A stretch of 64,000 nucleotides of DNA from JAHBNG01 sp039028975 (GCA_039028975.1 JBCCHB010000022.1:62001-126000), one strand, 5' to 3'. Positions 53,619 through 62,333 are shown, counted from the first letter of the stretch. Notes: generated from the sequence alone by a model not told the origin. Numbers and translations: made by a program.

Positions 53619-54998
53619 TTATGCAGGAACAAATCGGTATCCACGGCCTCGATCATTTTCTATTACACCATATGGTGCATCATCTTCTTCTAACTGAAGA
53701 CGTAATCGGCGAATTGCCTCTTGAACTCGACGGGTGGACGCATCGGGACGTTTCCATACATCCGTAAGAAGCTGTTCTGCCGAGACAACTTTATGGCTAT
53801 GGGCTTCGAAGTAGCGCAGTAAGGCACTCTCTATTTTGGTCAATCGCTTATAAATATCGGCCTCGCCGGCATGAGGCATTAGCGTTACAAAGGGTGTAGA
53901 GGGATTCTCTGCCACCCCCACCTTGCTCCGGATAAACTCACTAAAGAGGGGGGAAAAGATCTGATATCCGTCTGCTGACACGCGCAAGATAGCCTGATTG
54001 ATCAACCAATTGGCCGTTGAAAAATGCTCCCGCCCAATCTGGCTGATGGCCAAAGGAGAATCGATAAGACGGTTTAATAGCTTCAGGACAATGTCGCCTT
54101 TAACCGGTGGCGGAGGGGCTTGAACTTTGCGCCAAAGCGTAGCAAAGAGCAATCGCCCATGTTCAGCCAATCGTAGCCGAATAAAGGGGAGTATTTCGTC
54201 TGCCAGCCCCTCTTCATTTTCTACATTATTCTGAGGGAACATCTGCTCAATCTCTAATAGTATATCGTCAATACGCCGTAATAGAAAAGGATGAGCACCC
54301 GTTATTGCCAAGAGCGGCTCTTTCATTTTGGAAATCATCGGGTACGTTTCAGCGTATACGTCCAGCCAGTTTATAGCCGCCTCTGGTTCTATAAGGCCAA
54401 TAAAGACCTGAGTCATCACATTAAAGAGCGGTGATGCAGCCAGATCTCTATCGAGATCGTGGAGAGGCTGCTCGGTTGCAACCACCATACCCAACTCCAT
54501 AGTTAATGGACGCAACTCATCCACGGCATCCATTGAAATCAATTGCCTCTCAAAGACGCTATCAAAGTTATCAAAGAGCAGAATTAGTCGGTAATCCATC
54601 TCTTTGAGTTCCCGAGCAACCGTCCACAGGCGCCGACCCATTCCTGGCTGAGCCTCAATTTCGCGCCACGTCAATTCGATCCGTTCCTTCTCTTGTAACT
54701 GTTGAACCAAAACTGTATAGACGTGAAGCAGTAGATTCTCTTGAGCATCCTGATAGTCACAATCAATCAAAATAGTGATCAATCGTCCAGCATCCTCAAA
54801 AAAAGATGGACGCCAATCGGTCATTTGGTGGCTGTGAAATGGGCCTAACTCCGATGCCAGATACCGGATGATCTTACTTTTGCCGCATAATTTAGAACCG
54901 ACTAATGAAAAGCTAGACGGCTGGGGGGCAAGAACCCCCTGTACAATGTCCCGCATAATACGTTCGCGGCCAAAAAATAAACTTTCTATGGCATTCAT
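53619..54998 (-). CDS. STAND-type ATPase with C-terminal winged-helix DNA-binding domain
   Basis: The 459-residue protein begins at ATG 54998 (AAGGA 7 nt upstream); a longer frame would include repeat-like DNA. It has FFGRERIMRDI, Walker A G34-S-K-L-C-G-K-S41, Walker B ILLFDNFD (D143), a GxP sensor GAHPFLL (234-240) and helical middle region. Residues about 385-459 form an OmpR-type winged helix (IESALLRYFEAHSHKVVSAE, VQEAIRRLR, DRGRGYRFV). It should act as an ATP-dependent transcription regulator, like MalT or AfsR-type proteins but without a receiver domain. It is cotranscribed with the RSH-STAND gene (58 bp upstream). Confidence 0.85.
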   Translation of the reverse strand: MNAIESLFFGRERIMRDIVQGVLAPQPSSFSLVGSKLCGKSKIIRYLASELGPFHSHQMTDWRPSFFEDAGRLITILIDCDYQDAQENLLLHVYTVLVQQLQEKERIELTWREIEAQPGMGRRLWTVARELKEMDYRLILLFDNFDSVFERQLISMDAVDELRPLTMELGMVVATEQPLHDLDRDLAASPLFNVMTQVFIGLIEPEAAINWLDVYAETYPMISKMKEPLLAITGAHPFLLRRIDDILLEIEQMFPQNNVENEEGLADEILPFIRLRLAEHGRLLFATLWRKVQAPPPPVKGDIVLKLLNRLIDSPLAISQIGREHFSTANWLINQAILRVSADGYQIFSPLFSEFIRSKVGVAENPSTPFVTLMPHAGEADIYKRLTKIESALLRYFEAHSHKVVSAEQLLTDVWKRPDASTRRVQEAIRRLRLQLEEDDAPYGVIENDRGRGYRFVPA

Positions 54999-55056
54999 AC
55001 AGCGTCCTTCTGAAAGTGAGTAGTGAACAGCTAAATTGTGATTAATCATTCAAAGG

Positions 55057-58000
55057 CTAGCTCATGGAATTTAGTGCTAGCCAATCTTGAAAGAGCAGAC
55101 TACCAAAACACCATTTGTCTTCTTCTACCTGGATGAGGATGTGGCGTTCGCAGAGCTGGTTTAATGTGCTATGGAGACGGGCTGGGGGAATATTTGGATG
55201 GGCACCTTTAATCTGCGCCCAATCCACAATGGGATGAATGCTTCGATCATCCTGGCGTTGGGCATCCGCCAATAATGCCACCTGGCTACAGACGGCATTG
55301 GCCACACCCCGAATTAGATCAAGCAAGTGAGCAAAAAGGCTCTCATTGGGTGACATAAATTCCATCTCAACATGGGAAATCTCTGGCCAATCAACCTGAC
55401 GCTTATTGATTTGAATCATGTAGGAGACGAGTCTAAAACAGAAGGATTGGATGAGGAAAGGGCTGCCACCGGTCAGGCTGTAAACATAGTCGAGGAGTTC
55501 GCTACTAAATTCTAGATAATTACGAATGGGCCATTCGATAAGGTGGCGAGCATCTTTATCCGTAAGGGGCAAAAGGGGCATCTTTTCACCTAACTCCATC
55601 AATCGCCAACTAGGATCTTCAACACCGCCTTGGACCCGTTCTACCATACTGTCATATGCCTGCTGCTGAACCACAATCACATACTTTACGTACGGTTGAG
55701 TCGACTGGACCAATCCCCGCCACAGTTGAAAGAAGCTTTCATCTAACTTCCCCTGCTGGTGAGCGTCTGTTGTGCGGCTAAATTCATCCAGGAGCAGTAC
55801 AAGCTTACCCGTTTCAGGATGACTTTGGGCACCGCGTAAGTATCGTACCAGATGACCACTTGGATCGTGTTCGAACATGGTATGGAGAGGAGATCCAAGC
55901 TCTGCGGTATATCCTTCATCACGCAATTCGCTATAGACAGCATTAGCAATTTCAAAAAATATCTCGCCTGTCTCTAAACTGCTCAGCATCTGAAAATCAA
56001 GATAGACGGGGGTAAACTCTTGCTTATCAAGAAAATGATTTTTTAAATGGAGCAGAAGGGATGTCTTGCCAACCCTCTTCTGCCCCAGCAACCAGATGAT
56101 GCCCACATGTGCACGCAACCAGTCGCGAACTTCGCTTAACTCTTTGGAACGCCCGAAGAACATCCCTTCGTCAAAGACTGGCATCCTAGAGTAGGGGTTC
56201 GCCTGAGCCGTTGATACTGGCTGAAGGAGATCTTCCCGTTCGGAAAGAGGCAAGCTCATTTGGCGAACTTCGTCAACGGTCCGATTCGGCAGTCGACGCA
56301 AGGCATCTGTAATTTCATCGATTAGCTCGCTGCTGGCCGCTTCCACCACAAAGCGGATAGTTGCCACACCATTGCGAGCGATAGCTTCTGCTTTGTATAA
56401 AGTGACCCGTGGGAGCATAGCGTAGATCTGATTCACGGCATCTCCTAAAATGCCATGTTCATCCAGCACACGCATTTCGATTTGGGCAATAGACTTCAGC
56501 TCCGGTTGCAATCGCCACTTGATCGGGTGGCTTCCATCCGTATTGCCACCTAACTTAGCACAGTCCAGCCGATGAATCTTGAGTCCAGTGACTACCTCGT
56601 TGCGGATGCTCGGTCGCCCAATGATATCATCACCAGGTTTTGGTTTACAGCATTGGGCCAAATTGAGCTGATGGGGGCGGAGGCGCATCGAGGTGGGGAT
56701 CTGAACCTGACGAATAATTTCATCAGCAAAGAAGGGATGAAAGAGCCGATCTGGGTTCAAACGACCAGCAGAAATCTCGTTCATCAGATCGTCCAATGAT
56801 GTGATACTACGTTTTTGCATCTCTGTTGAGAGGGCTTGGCTGACACGATGATCGGGAATATTGAAGCCATAATGGTCTTCCAATGCTTTTCGTCGAACAT
56901 CCAGGGCTTTTTGGGCGTGATAGATACCCTGCCCGTGCCGTTTAAGGTAACGATCAATGTGGGTCTTAGCCCGAGGCGTTCGCGCAGCGTTGAACCAAAC
57001 ACGGGTTGGGCCAGGGGCCGAAGGATCATGTTCTAGCTCAATCAGATCCAAGTGGTGAAGGACGGTAGCGGGTTCAACCGTCTCTCCATTAATAAAAAAA
57101 CGACGGCACTGGGCCGCCAATTCACTATGAACATAATAGGCATAATCAACGACTGTACAGCCGCGATGAAAACGAAAGAGCTCACCCTGAGGGCTGAAGA
57201 CATAGAGCGTCTCGGCTAAGCTGCCAATAGGGGCCACATCGATCTGCCGAAACTTCTCTTCTATGTGGGTCCACCATGCGTTGGGCAGATTTGGCTGCTG
57301 ACTTTTACCCAAATGGACCGCCGCAACGCCCCAACGATTGATCTCATCCATTTCATATGTGCAAATTTCAAAGTGGATTCTGATCCGTAGGCTTGAGGGT
57401 GAGGGTTTATCCCGTGTACTCTTTGTAGATAGAGCACTAATTGACGAACTATTTTCAGTAGCTCCTTGGCTGTTGGCATCGATTCCATTTTGAAGGGCAT
57501 CGGCAGTTAATTCAGGGCTATCATCAATATCTCCCCACACAATGGTCTGCAACGTGCGATAGCCATTGCGGCGGCTGTTGCCTATCGAATCATTGACACC
57601 GTCTTCCACAGGGGTAAAGAGACGATGCAGCCAAAATAGCGTTCGATAACATAACTCTTCGTTATCAACCAATACATCAATATAAAGGACAGGCTGGGAT
57701 TTAAAAGAGAGTGCGCTTGAGGAGAAGGAGATATTATCGACAGATGGTTTAGAGGAGTAAAAGCGTTTCCGAAAGAGTAGTTGGGCCCAAGAAATAGCTG
57801 GGGTAATCTGCTTACGAATCTGGTTAAAGGCAACCCGACTATTGGCTTCATACAGATCCATCTGTTTGCGAATCTGTTGTTTGCGGGTGGCCACCAACCA
57901 TTCTTCCAGCTCTTCGCGTATCTGATACATTCCCAAAAATTCTAGGTATGGGCTAAGCACATGACGAGCGATTTCCGCATATTTGCTTTGGTTGACTAGC

Positions 58001-58497
58001 GGATTACTTTTAGATGAGTTGCTTTGAGATGAGTTATTCTTCGATCCACTACTTCTCGATGAACGGTAGTGACACCATAAATCGGCAGCGCCAAGAAGTG
58101 CCAAGTCCAAATCTCGATGAGCCAAAATGAAGTATTTAACCTGCTCTAGCTCATGAGGCTTTCCTCGCCAACGAGATTCCGGCATTTGCTCTCGCATTTC
58201 TTGGTACGTTTGAGAGAGGAAGAGTACTCTTTCCCCGCATAGCGTCCGAACCTCCTCCGGAGATATATCACAATTCCGTAAAAGGGAGTGGATGAGGGCC
58301 GCCTGCTGCAGTTCTTCCCCTGCTCCCCATTCGCGCAGAATATTGGCCACATTTTGACCATGCTCTAGGAGGCTTTCGATGGACAGGGTTGGGTTTGTCT
58401 CGGATAAAGTGGCATTGGCTTCGGTTAGAACATACTTGAGCCGACCATAAAGAGCCACAATCAGATTATCACATGAAGAGGACGCATTCTTAGTCAT
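55057..58497 (-). CDS. RelA/SpoT-like scaffold (HD, pseudo-synthetase, TGS, zinc-finger, ACT) fused to STAND ATPase
   Basis: The 1146-residue protein contains the full domain order of long RSH proteins: HD region (40-200; H46, H70, D139 kept but HD is HS and the ED motif is lost), a degenerate synthetase region (270-400; NGYRTLQTIVWG kept, RFKDY absent, ExQ is EIC), TGS (430-500, LYVFSPQGELFRFHRGCTVV), conserved-Cys domain (C616, C617, H642, C646) and ACT (670-745). It continues with a STAND ATPase: FFGRSKEL (780), Walker A GQKRVGKT (805-812), Walker B LVLLLDEF (D904/E905), GGSPFLIQ (1010-1017) and a winged-helix-like end. Ser/Asn-rich linker at 148-168. It is the first gene of the operon and is probably a sensor rather than a (p)ppGpp enzyme. 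Confidence 0.85.
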   Translation of the reverse strand: MTKNASSSCDNLIVALYGRLKYVLTEANATLSETNPTLSIESLLEHGQNVANILREWGAGEELQQAALIHSLLRNCDISPEEVRTLCGERVLFLSQTYQEMREQMPESRWRGKPHELEQVKYFILAHRDLDLALLGAADLWCHYRSSRSSGSKNNSSQSNSSKSNPLVNQSKYAEIARHVLSPYLEFLGMYQIREELEEWLVATRKQQIRKQMDLYEANSRVAFNQIRKQITPAISWAQLLFRKRFYSSKPSVDNISFSSSALSFKSQPVLYIDVLVDNEELCYRTLFWLHRLFTPVEDGVNDSIGNSRRNGYRTLQTIVWGDIDDSPELTADALQNGIDANSQGATENSSSISALSTKSTRDKPSPSSLRIRIHFEICTYEMDEINRWGVAAVHLGKSQQPNLPNAWWTHIEEKFRQIDVAPIGSLAETLYVFSPQGELFRFHRGCTVVDYAYYVHSELAAQCRRFFINGETVEPATVLHHLDLIELEHDPSAPGPTRVWFNAARTPRAKTHIDRYLKRHGQGIYHAQKALDVRRKALEDHYGFNIPDHRVSQALSTEMQKRSITSLDDLMNEISAGRLNPDRLFHPFFADEIIRQVQIPTSMRLRPHQLNLAQCCKPKPGDDIIGRPSIRNEVVTGLKIHRLDCAKLGGNTDGSHPIKWRLQPELKSIAQIEMRVLDEHGILGDAVNQIYAMLPRVTLYKAEAIARNGVATIRFVVEAASSELIDEITDALRRLPNRTVDEVRQMSLPLSEREDLLQPVSTAQANPYSRMPVFDEGMFFGRSKELSEVRDWLRAHVGIIWLLGQKRVGKTSLLLHLKNHFLDKQEFTPVYLDFQMLSSLETGEIFFEIANAVYSELRDEGYTAELGSPLHTMFEHDPSGHLVRYLRGAQSHPETGKLVLLLDEFSRTTDAHQQGKLDESFFQLWRGLVQSTQPYVKYVIVVQQQAYDSMVERVQGGVEDPSWRLMELGEKMPLLPLTDKDARHLIEWPIRNYLEFSSELLDYVYSLTGGSPFLIQSFCFRLVSYMIQINKRQVDWPEISHVEMEFMSPNESLFAHLLDLIRGVANAVCSQVALLADAQRQDDRSIHPIVDWAQIKGAHPNIPPARLHSTLNQLCERHILIQVEEDKWCFGSLLFQDWLALNSMS

Positions 58498-59030
58498 CTG
58501 GTGAATAGGTTAGAGAATGCACAAAATTTATACGGTTACAGTTCAAGAAAGATGTTGACTTTGTGTATCTTGTGTGCTACCATAGTGTTTGCAATTTGTT
58601 ACAGGCAAAGAAATACACATAATCATAACTATACCCTACAATTGGTAATCTGGCAAACACAATTTTTCCGTGTATTGAAGAGCCACTTTGTTAGCCAACG
58701 TAGTAAGGGAGGTGAAGATGATGATAAGGACGACCAAAGACATGGTTGTAAAAGCAAATGCGATGAGGCAGAAGGCTATAATTGATTACAGCCTTGGCAA
58801 GCAAGACCAACTCTTTACACAAATAAATTAACAGTATGGCGATACAACTATACTTGGCTCTGTCATAAATGAGAATATGAAAGCTGTAGTTTTTCATGGT
58901 TCAAGCAGCACCACGGAGGATGAAAAAGTCGTGCTAATCCATCTGGTCCGTGTCCCATTTTTCAGGGCAGTATAGACAAAGATAGGATGTGACAGAAGAA
59001 TCGCCTACTGTATTGATGCGGAGGCATAAA
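58498..59030. other. divergent intergenic region
   Basis: The 533 bp between the RSH-STAND operon and a small rightward gene are AT-rich. A rightward promoter-like pair lies at 58555-58583. Short frames crossing the region lack ribosome-binding sites and recognisable content. The operon's own promoter must be here; TTGAAC and TATAAA occur on the minus strand but with unsuitable spacing. Confidence 0.5.
58555..58583 (+). promoter_or_regulatory. possible rightward promoter
   Basis: TTGACT (58555-58560), 17-bp spacer, TACCAT (58578-58583). No gene follows for 450 bp, so it could drive a long leader, a non-coding RNA or the small gene at 59031. Confidence 0.4.
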
Positions 59031-59243
59031 ATGTATTCTCGTTACCAAACCTATTTATATAAACCTAAGTTACTTCAATCTAAGCCAGACTTTTTGGTCC
59101 CAGCAATCCGAAACATACGCCTAGAAGAAATGTACCTCAAACGAAAGTATCCTAACCTGCTTCGCGACGTTGCAAAGCGCCTCAATGAAATCTGGGCTAG
59201 GCATGGTGTCTATGGAAATCCATCTTTAGTGGGTGCCCATTAA
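59031..59243 (+). CDS. small hypothetical basic protein
   Basis: A 70-residue protein that I do not recognise. It is basic (many Lys/Arg/Tyr), with no signal or membrane segment, and looks helical in its second half (LRDVAKRLNEIWARHG). ATG 59031 has GGAGG 7 nt upstream; an alternative GTG at 58989 would add 14 residues without a site. The good ribosome-binding site supports expression. It could be a short DNA- or RNA-binding protein. Confidence 0.5.
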   Translation: MYSRYQTYLYKPKLLQSKPDFLVPAIRNIRLEEMYLKRKYPNLLRDVAKRLNEIWARHGVYGNPSLVGAH

Positions 59244-59308
59244 CCACTTTACCTCACAAACACATCAGCGTAGAAGCTTAAGGTATATATAGCCTACTCT
59301 ATGGTCAA

Positions 59309-59435
59309 TAGATTGCAGTCTGTCATTTCTGAGTCTGCCCTGAGCAGAGCCGAAGGGAGGCACGAGGAGAAATCTTCGCTTGGCTAAACGGAAAATTTCT
59401 CTCGCTCCTTCCCTCGGGCGCGACATGACGATGAA
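59309..59435 (+). repeat. dispersed repeat E-like element (diverged)
   Basis: It begins CTGTCATTTCTGAGTC, includes a GAGAAATCTTCG segment, and ends CGCGACATGACGATGA, an imperfect inverted pair related to the repeat at 31249-31335. Confidence 0.5.
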
Positions 59436-59618
59436 GCTGAGAAACTTCACTATCATCAGTGGCTTCATGGTAGGCTGTCTCATTTTGTGGTTGAGCCACT
59501 TATTTCTCCTAGACAGCTCAAATTGGAAACATCTCCTCTATTGCCATAAAGATACGCCTTTATGTTGAATTATGGTATAATCCTCTTCCTAATCAAAAGA
59601 CTTTAAAGAATAAATTAT

Positions 59619-59698
59619 GGAATGAGTTGTAAATAACTTGCGCGTTTCAATCGGGTGTAGCCCCTTCAAGTGCTCAAGTTATTTAATTCTCGTTCCTA
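59619..59698 (+). repeat. dispersed repeat C, copy 1 (hairpin)
   Basis: This 80-bp element opens GGAATGAGTTGTAAATAACT and ends CAAGTTATTTAATTCTCG followed by TTCCTA. The arms pair over about 22 bp. It is near-identical (about 5 differences) to 63154-63234. Confidence 0.85.
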
Positions 59699-59759
59699 CA
59701 TAGGTAGACTACTTTCGTCTGGCTATCTATAGCTCGGCATATGCTCCTAGGGGCTTCAC

Positions 59760-60962
59760 ATGAATATTCGTCGGCTTGGTTCTGTTTCTCTTGGTCACAT
59801 GTCTGTCGATATTATGGCATCATCCATTGCGATGATTCTGACGGCGGTATCGGGCAAATTTGAGTTAACGCTATCCCAAATTGGCCTTGGGGCCATGATC
59901 GTTATGTTTGCCTCATCGTTGACGCAACCGTTCTTTGGCGCTTGGGCGGACAAGTTACGAGGACGCTGGTTGGGACCAGTCGGGTTACTCTGGTACGCCT
60001 TCTTTTTCTTTCTGATTCCTTTTGTGCCAAGCTACACTCTAATGATCGTTTGTCTAACCTTAGGTTCTCTAGGCAGCGCAGCCATTCATACAGCTGGTAT
60101 GGTCATTGCACCAGATGCAGGCGGAGACAAACCCACTACAGCTACATCCATTTTTTTCTTATTTGGTCAATCTGGGTTGGCACTTGGCCCGATCATCACT
60201 GGATTTATCCTAAAGTATCAGGGGCTAGCGGGGTTGCCCTACGTTGCAATCGCCATTCTCCCTGTTGTTTTGCTGATGTTTCTATTTTTGCATGAGCCGG
60301 TCCGTTATGTTGGTGATCAAGAGAGAAGTAAAGGGGAAAACGATCGGAAAGGGAATTCCCCAACCGATGTATCTAAAGTTGCATGGGCAACGCTTGCCCT
60401 CTTTATGTTGTTAATCCTCTTGCGCTCAACCACATTTCATACATACATGACGTTTTTGCCTGCTTATCTTGATGGCCTGGGGTACGAAACAGACGCATAT
60501 GGCATCATGATTGGAGCGTTTGTCTTTGGCGGTGCAGTGGGTACGCTTGTTGGTGGCATCTTGGGGGATCGCTTTAACCGACGTCTGGTTATTTTTACCT
60601 CACTGATTGTTGCAATTCCTTTCTGTTTCATTATGTTAGGTGCATCGGGTTTGCTCTTCTATGCAGCCGCTTTCGCCGCAGGAGCCTTGCTCAATATGTC
60701 CCACAGTATACTGATTGTCATTGGGCAAGCATTGATCCCCAATCAGAAAGGGATGATGTCTGGCGCAACGTTAGGCTTCATGTTTGCTAGTGGTTCCATT
60801 ATGGCCTGGCTGGCTGGAGAAGCTGCGGATGTCTATGGTTTACCGACCATTATGTATGTATTAGCAATCGTACCAGTTACAGGTGCATTGATGGTACTCC
60901 TGCTACCCAGCACTCGCCCTAATACAGCAGAGGGGCCGGCTGTTGCTGCAGCTGGAGATTAG
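59760..60962 (+). CDS. MFS transporter (fosmidomycin-resistance/Fsr-like)
   Basis: The 400-residue polytopic protein has about twelve helices with a central hydrophilic loop (about 180-205, ERSKGENDRKGNSPT). The N-terminal HMSVDIMASSIAMILTAVSG and GSAAIHTAGMVIAPDAGGDK resemble the Fsr (fosmidomycin efflux) branch of MFS. It starts at ATG 59760, which lies just before ATTCGTCGG. Glutathione synthetase follows 51 bp downstream, probably cotranscribed. Substrate unknown; export of an antibiotic-like compound or metabolite is possible. Confidence 0.85.
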   Translation: MNIRRLGSVSLGHMSVDIMASSIAMILTAVSGKFELTLSQIGLGAMIVMFASSLTQPFFGAWADKLRGRWLGPVGLLWYAFFFFLIPFVPSYTLMIVCLTLGSLGSAAIHTAGMVIAPDAGGDKPTTATSIFFLFGQSGLALGPIITGFILKYQGLAGLPYVAIAILPVVLLMFLFLHEPVRYVGDQERSKGENDRKGNSPTDVSKVAWATLALFMLLILLRSTTFHTYMTFLPAYLDGLGYETDAYGIMIGAFVFGGAVGTLVGGILGDRFNRRLVIFTSLIVAIPFCFIMLGASGLLFYAAAFAAGALLNMSHSILIVIGQALIPNQKGMMSGATLGFMFASGSIMAWLAGEAADVYGLPTIMYVLAIVPVTGALMVLLLPSTRPNTAEGPAVAAAGD

Positions 60963-61013
60963 AGAGCCGCTGGACGCTTCGCACTCATATGGCTCAAAAG
61001 GAGAAACACCTTT

Positions 61014-61964
61014 ATGAAATTCCTCTTTTTAATGGACCCCCCTGTCACCGTAAATATAAAAAAAGATACCAGTTTTGCCTTTATGGAAGGGGCGACGGAG
61101 CGCGGGCATGAGACGTACTATGTTCCCAAGGGTGGAATTACCCTTAACCAAGGCTCTGTGCAATTTCGTGCGACATTGGCTACACCCCAACGGGTTACTG
61201 AGAAGCCTTTTATTCTTGGCAAGGAGACAATTTTACGAGATGAGGATGTGGATGTCCTATTCATACGCCCTGATCCACCCTTCGATGCCGAGTATCTGAT
61301 GAACACTTGGCTGCTGGACCAGGCTAGGGACAGAGGTATAGTGGTTGTCAATGATCCATCAGGGGTGCGCACTGTAAATGAGAAGGTATGGGCCACCCAG
61401 TTTACGCAGATCATCCCCAAAACTGTTGTTACCCGTCATAAGTCAGATTTTAATGATTTTCTTGAGGCAGAAGGAGAAGTCATCATCAAGCCGACCGACG
61501 GGCATGGTGGTGCTGGTGTCTTCCGGATTCGCCAAGGTGACTTAAACCGCAATGTCACATTTGAAACGCTCACAAAGAACGAACAGTCAGAGGTAATTGT
61601 TCAGCAGTATTTATCCGATGCATCGGTGGGAGACAAACGAATTCTTCTCCTCAATGGCGAACTTCTGGGTGCGGTTCTGCGAGTTCACAGTGAAGATGAT
61701 CATCGTAATAATTTCTTTGCTGGCGGCCATCCCGAAGCAACGACGGTTACCAACAGAGAGATAGAGATAATCGAGACATTGGCCCCTCACCTGCGTCGCT
61801 TGGGTCTGTACTTCGTCGGAATCGATGTTATCGGAGAGCGTTTGGTAGAAGTCAATGTTACATCACCTACAGGGATTCAAGAAGCCAGCCACTTTGCTGG
61901 AACAAGGTTAGACGATAAAGTGATCGCTTTTGCCGAGGGGTTAGTCGAACAAAGAAGCCGCTAA
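61014..61964 (+). CDS. gshB: glutathione synthetase (GshB)
   Basis: The 316-residue ATP-grasp enzyme matches GshB: MDPPVTVNIKKDTSFAFMEG at the N-terminus, KPTDGHGGAGVFRI (glycine-rich ATP loop), GDKRILLLNGELLGAVLR, and EVNVTSPTGIQE near the C-terminus. It ligates glycine to gamma-glutamylcysteine with ATP. No gamma-glutamylcysteine ligase is visible in the window. AAAAGGAG lies 11 nt before ATG. A repeat C element overlaps its stop codon. Confidence 0.9.
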   Translation: MKFLFLMDPPVTVNIKKDTSFAFMEGATERGHETYYVPKGGITLNQGSVQFRATLATPQRVTEKPFILGKETILRDEDVDVLFIRPDPPFDAEYLMNTWLLDQARDRGIVVVNDPSGVRTVNEKVWATQFTQIIPKTVVTRHKSDFNDFLEAEGEVIIKPTDGHGGAGVFRIRQGDLNRNVTFETLTKNEQSEVIVQQYLSDASVGDKRILLLNGELLGAVLRVHSEDDHRNNFFAGGHPEATTVTNREIEIIETLAPHLRRLGLYFVGIDVIGERLVEVNVTSPTGIQEASHFAGTRLDDKVIAFAEGLVEQRSR

Positions 61965-62055
61965 GGAATGGAGATCGAATAACTCCTTGAAGTTAGATGA
62001 CAGTCACTTCGGAAGTGACTGTCATCTTATCGGTTTTATTTAATTCTCGTTCCTA
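61964..62055 (+). repeat. repeat C with replaced core, overlapping gshB stop
   Basis: The arms AAGGAATGGAGATCGAATAAC and TTATTTAATTCTCG plus TTCCTA are those of repeat C. The core is different from the copies at 59619-59698 and 63154-63234: it holds a perfect 16-bp hairpin at 61995-62027. Confidence 0.7.
61995..62027 (+). terminator. perfect 16-bp hairpin terminator after gshB
   Basis: AGATGACAGTCACTTC (61995-62010) pairs perfectly with 62012-62027 around one base; the effective loop is 3 nt. A T-rich tail (CGGTTTTATTTAATT) follows. It probably terminates the MFS-gshB transcript. Confidence 0.75.
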
Positions 62056-62218
62056 AGCCGGTTCAATATGGCAAGTTGATTACCTTATTATCACGCTATT
62101 GATGGCACAAACACTTTTAAGTCGCTCGTACTCGTTTCGTTGGCATACTTACGTGCGGCGTAAGACGTGGCTTCCAAACATAGCCGTATCCAAAGATGCT
62201 TTCCATTACGATCTGCCC

Positions 62219-62333
62219 TGTAAATAACAGAGATTAAAAGATTTCACAGATGAATACGGAATAAAATCTGCGCAACCTTTGTAATCTTTGTTGATTTTTA
62301 TCCCCCATGGTACATCTTGTTGAATGTTTAACT
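62219..62333 (+). repeat. dispersed repeat D, copy 3
   Basis: It opens CTGTAAATAACAGAGATTAA, contains AATCTTTGTTGATTTTT and ends TGTTGAATGTTTAACTA, matching 10861-10970 and the reverse of 401-506. Confidence 0.75.

Larger units (their letters stand above)
59244..59759. other. intergenic region with repeats E and C
   Basis: Holds a diverged repeat E relative at 59309-59435 and a repeat C hairpin at 59619-59698. No gene. The MFS transporter promoter should lie close to 59700-59740. Confidence 0.55.

Noticed and set aside
54999..55049. A 17-residue N-terminal extension of the STAND-winged-helix protein
   Set aside because: Derived from TAGTGAACAG-type intergenic repeat DNA without a Shine-Dalgarno site, whereas ATG 54998 has AAGGA upstream.
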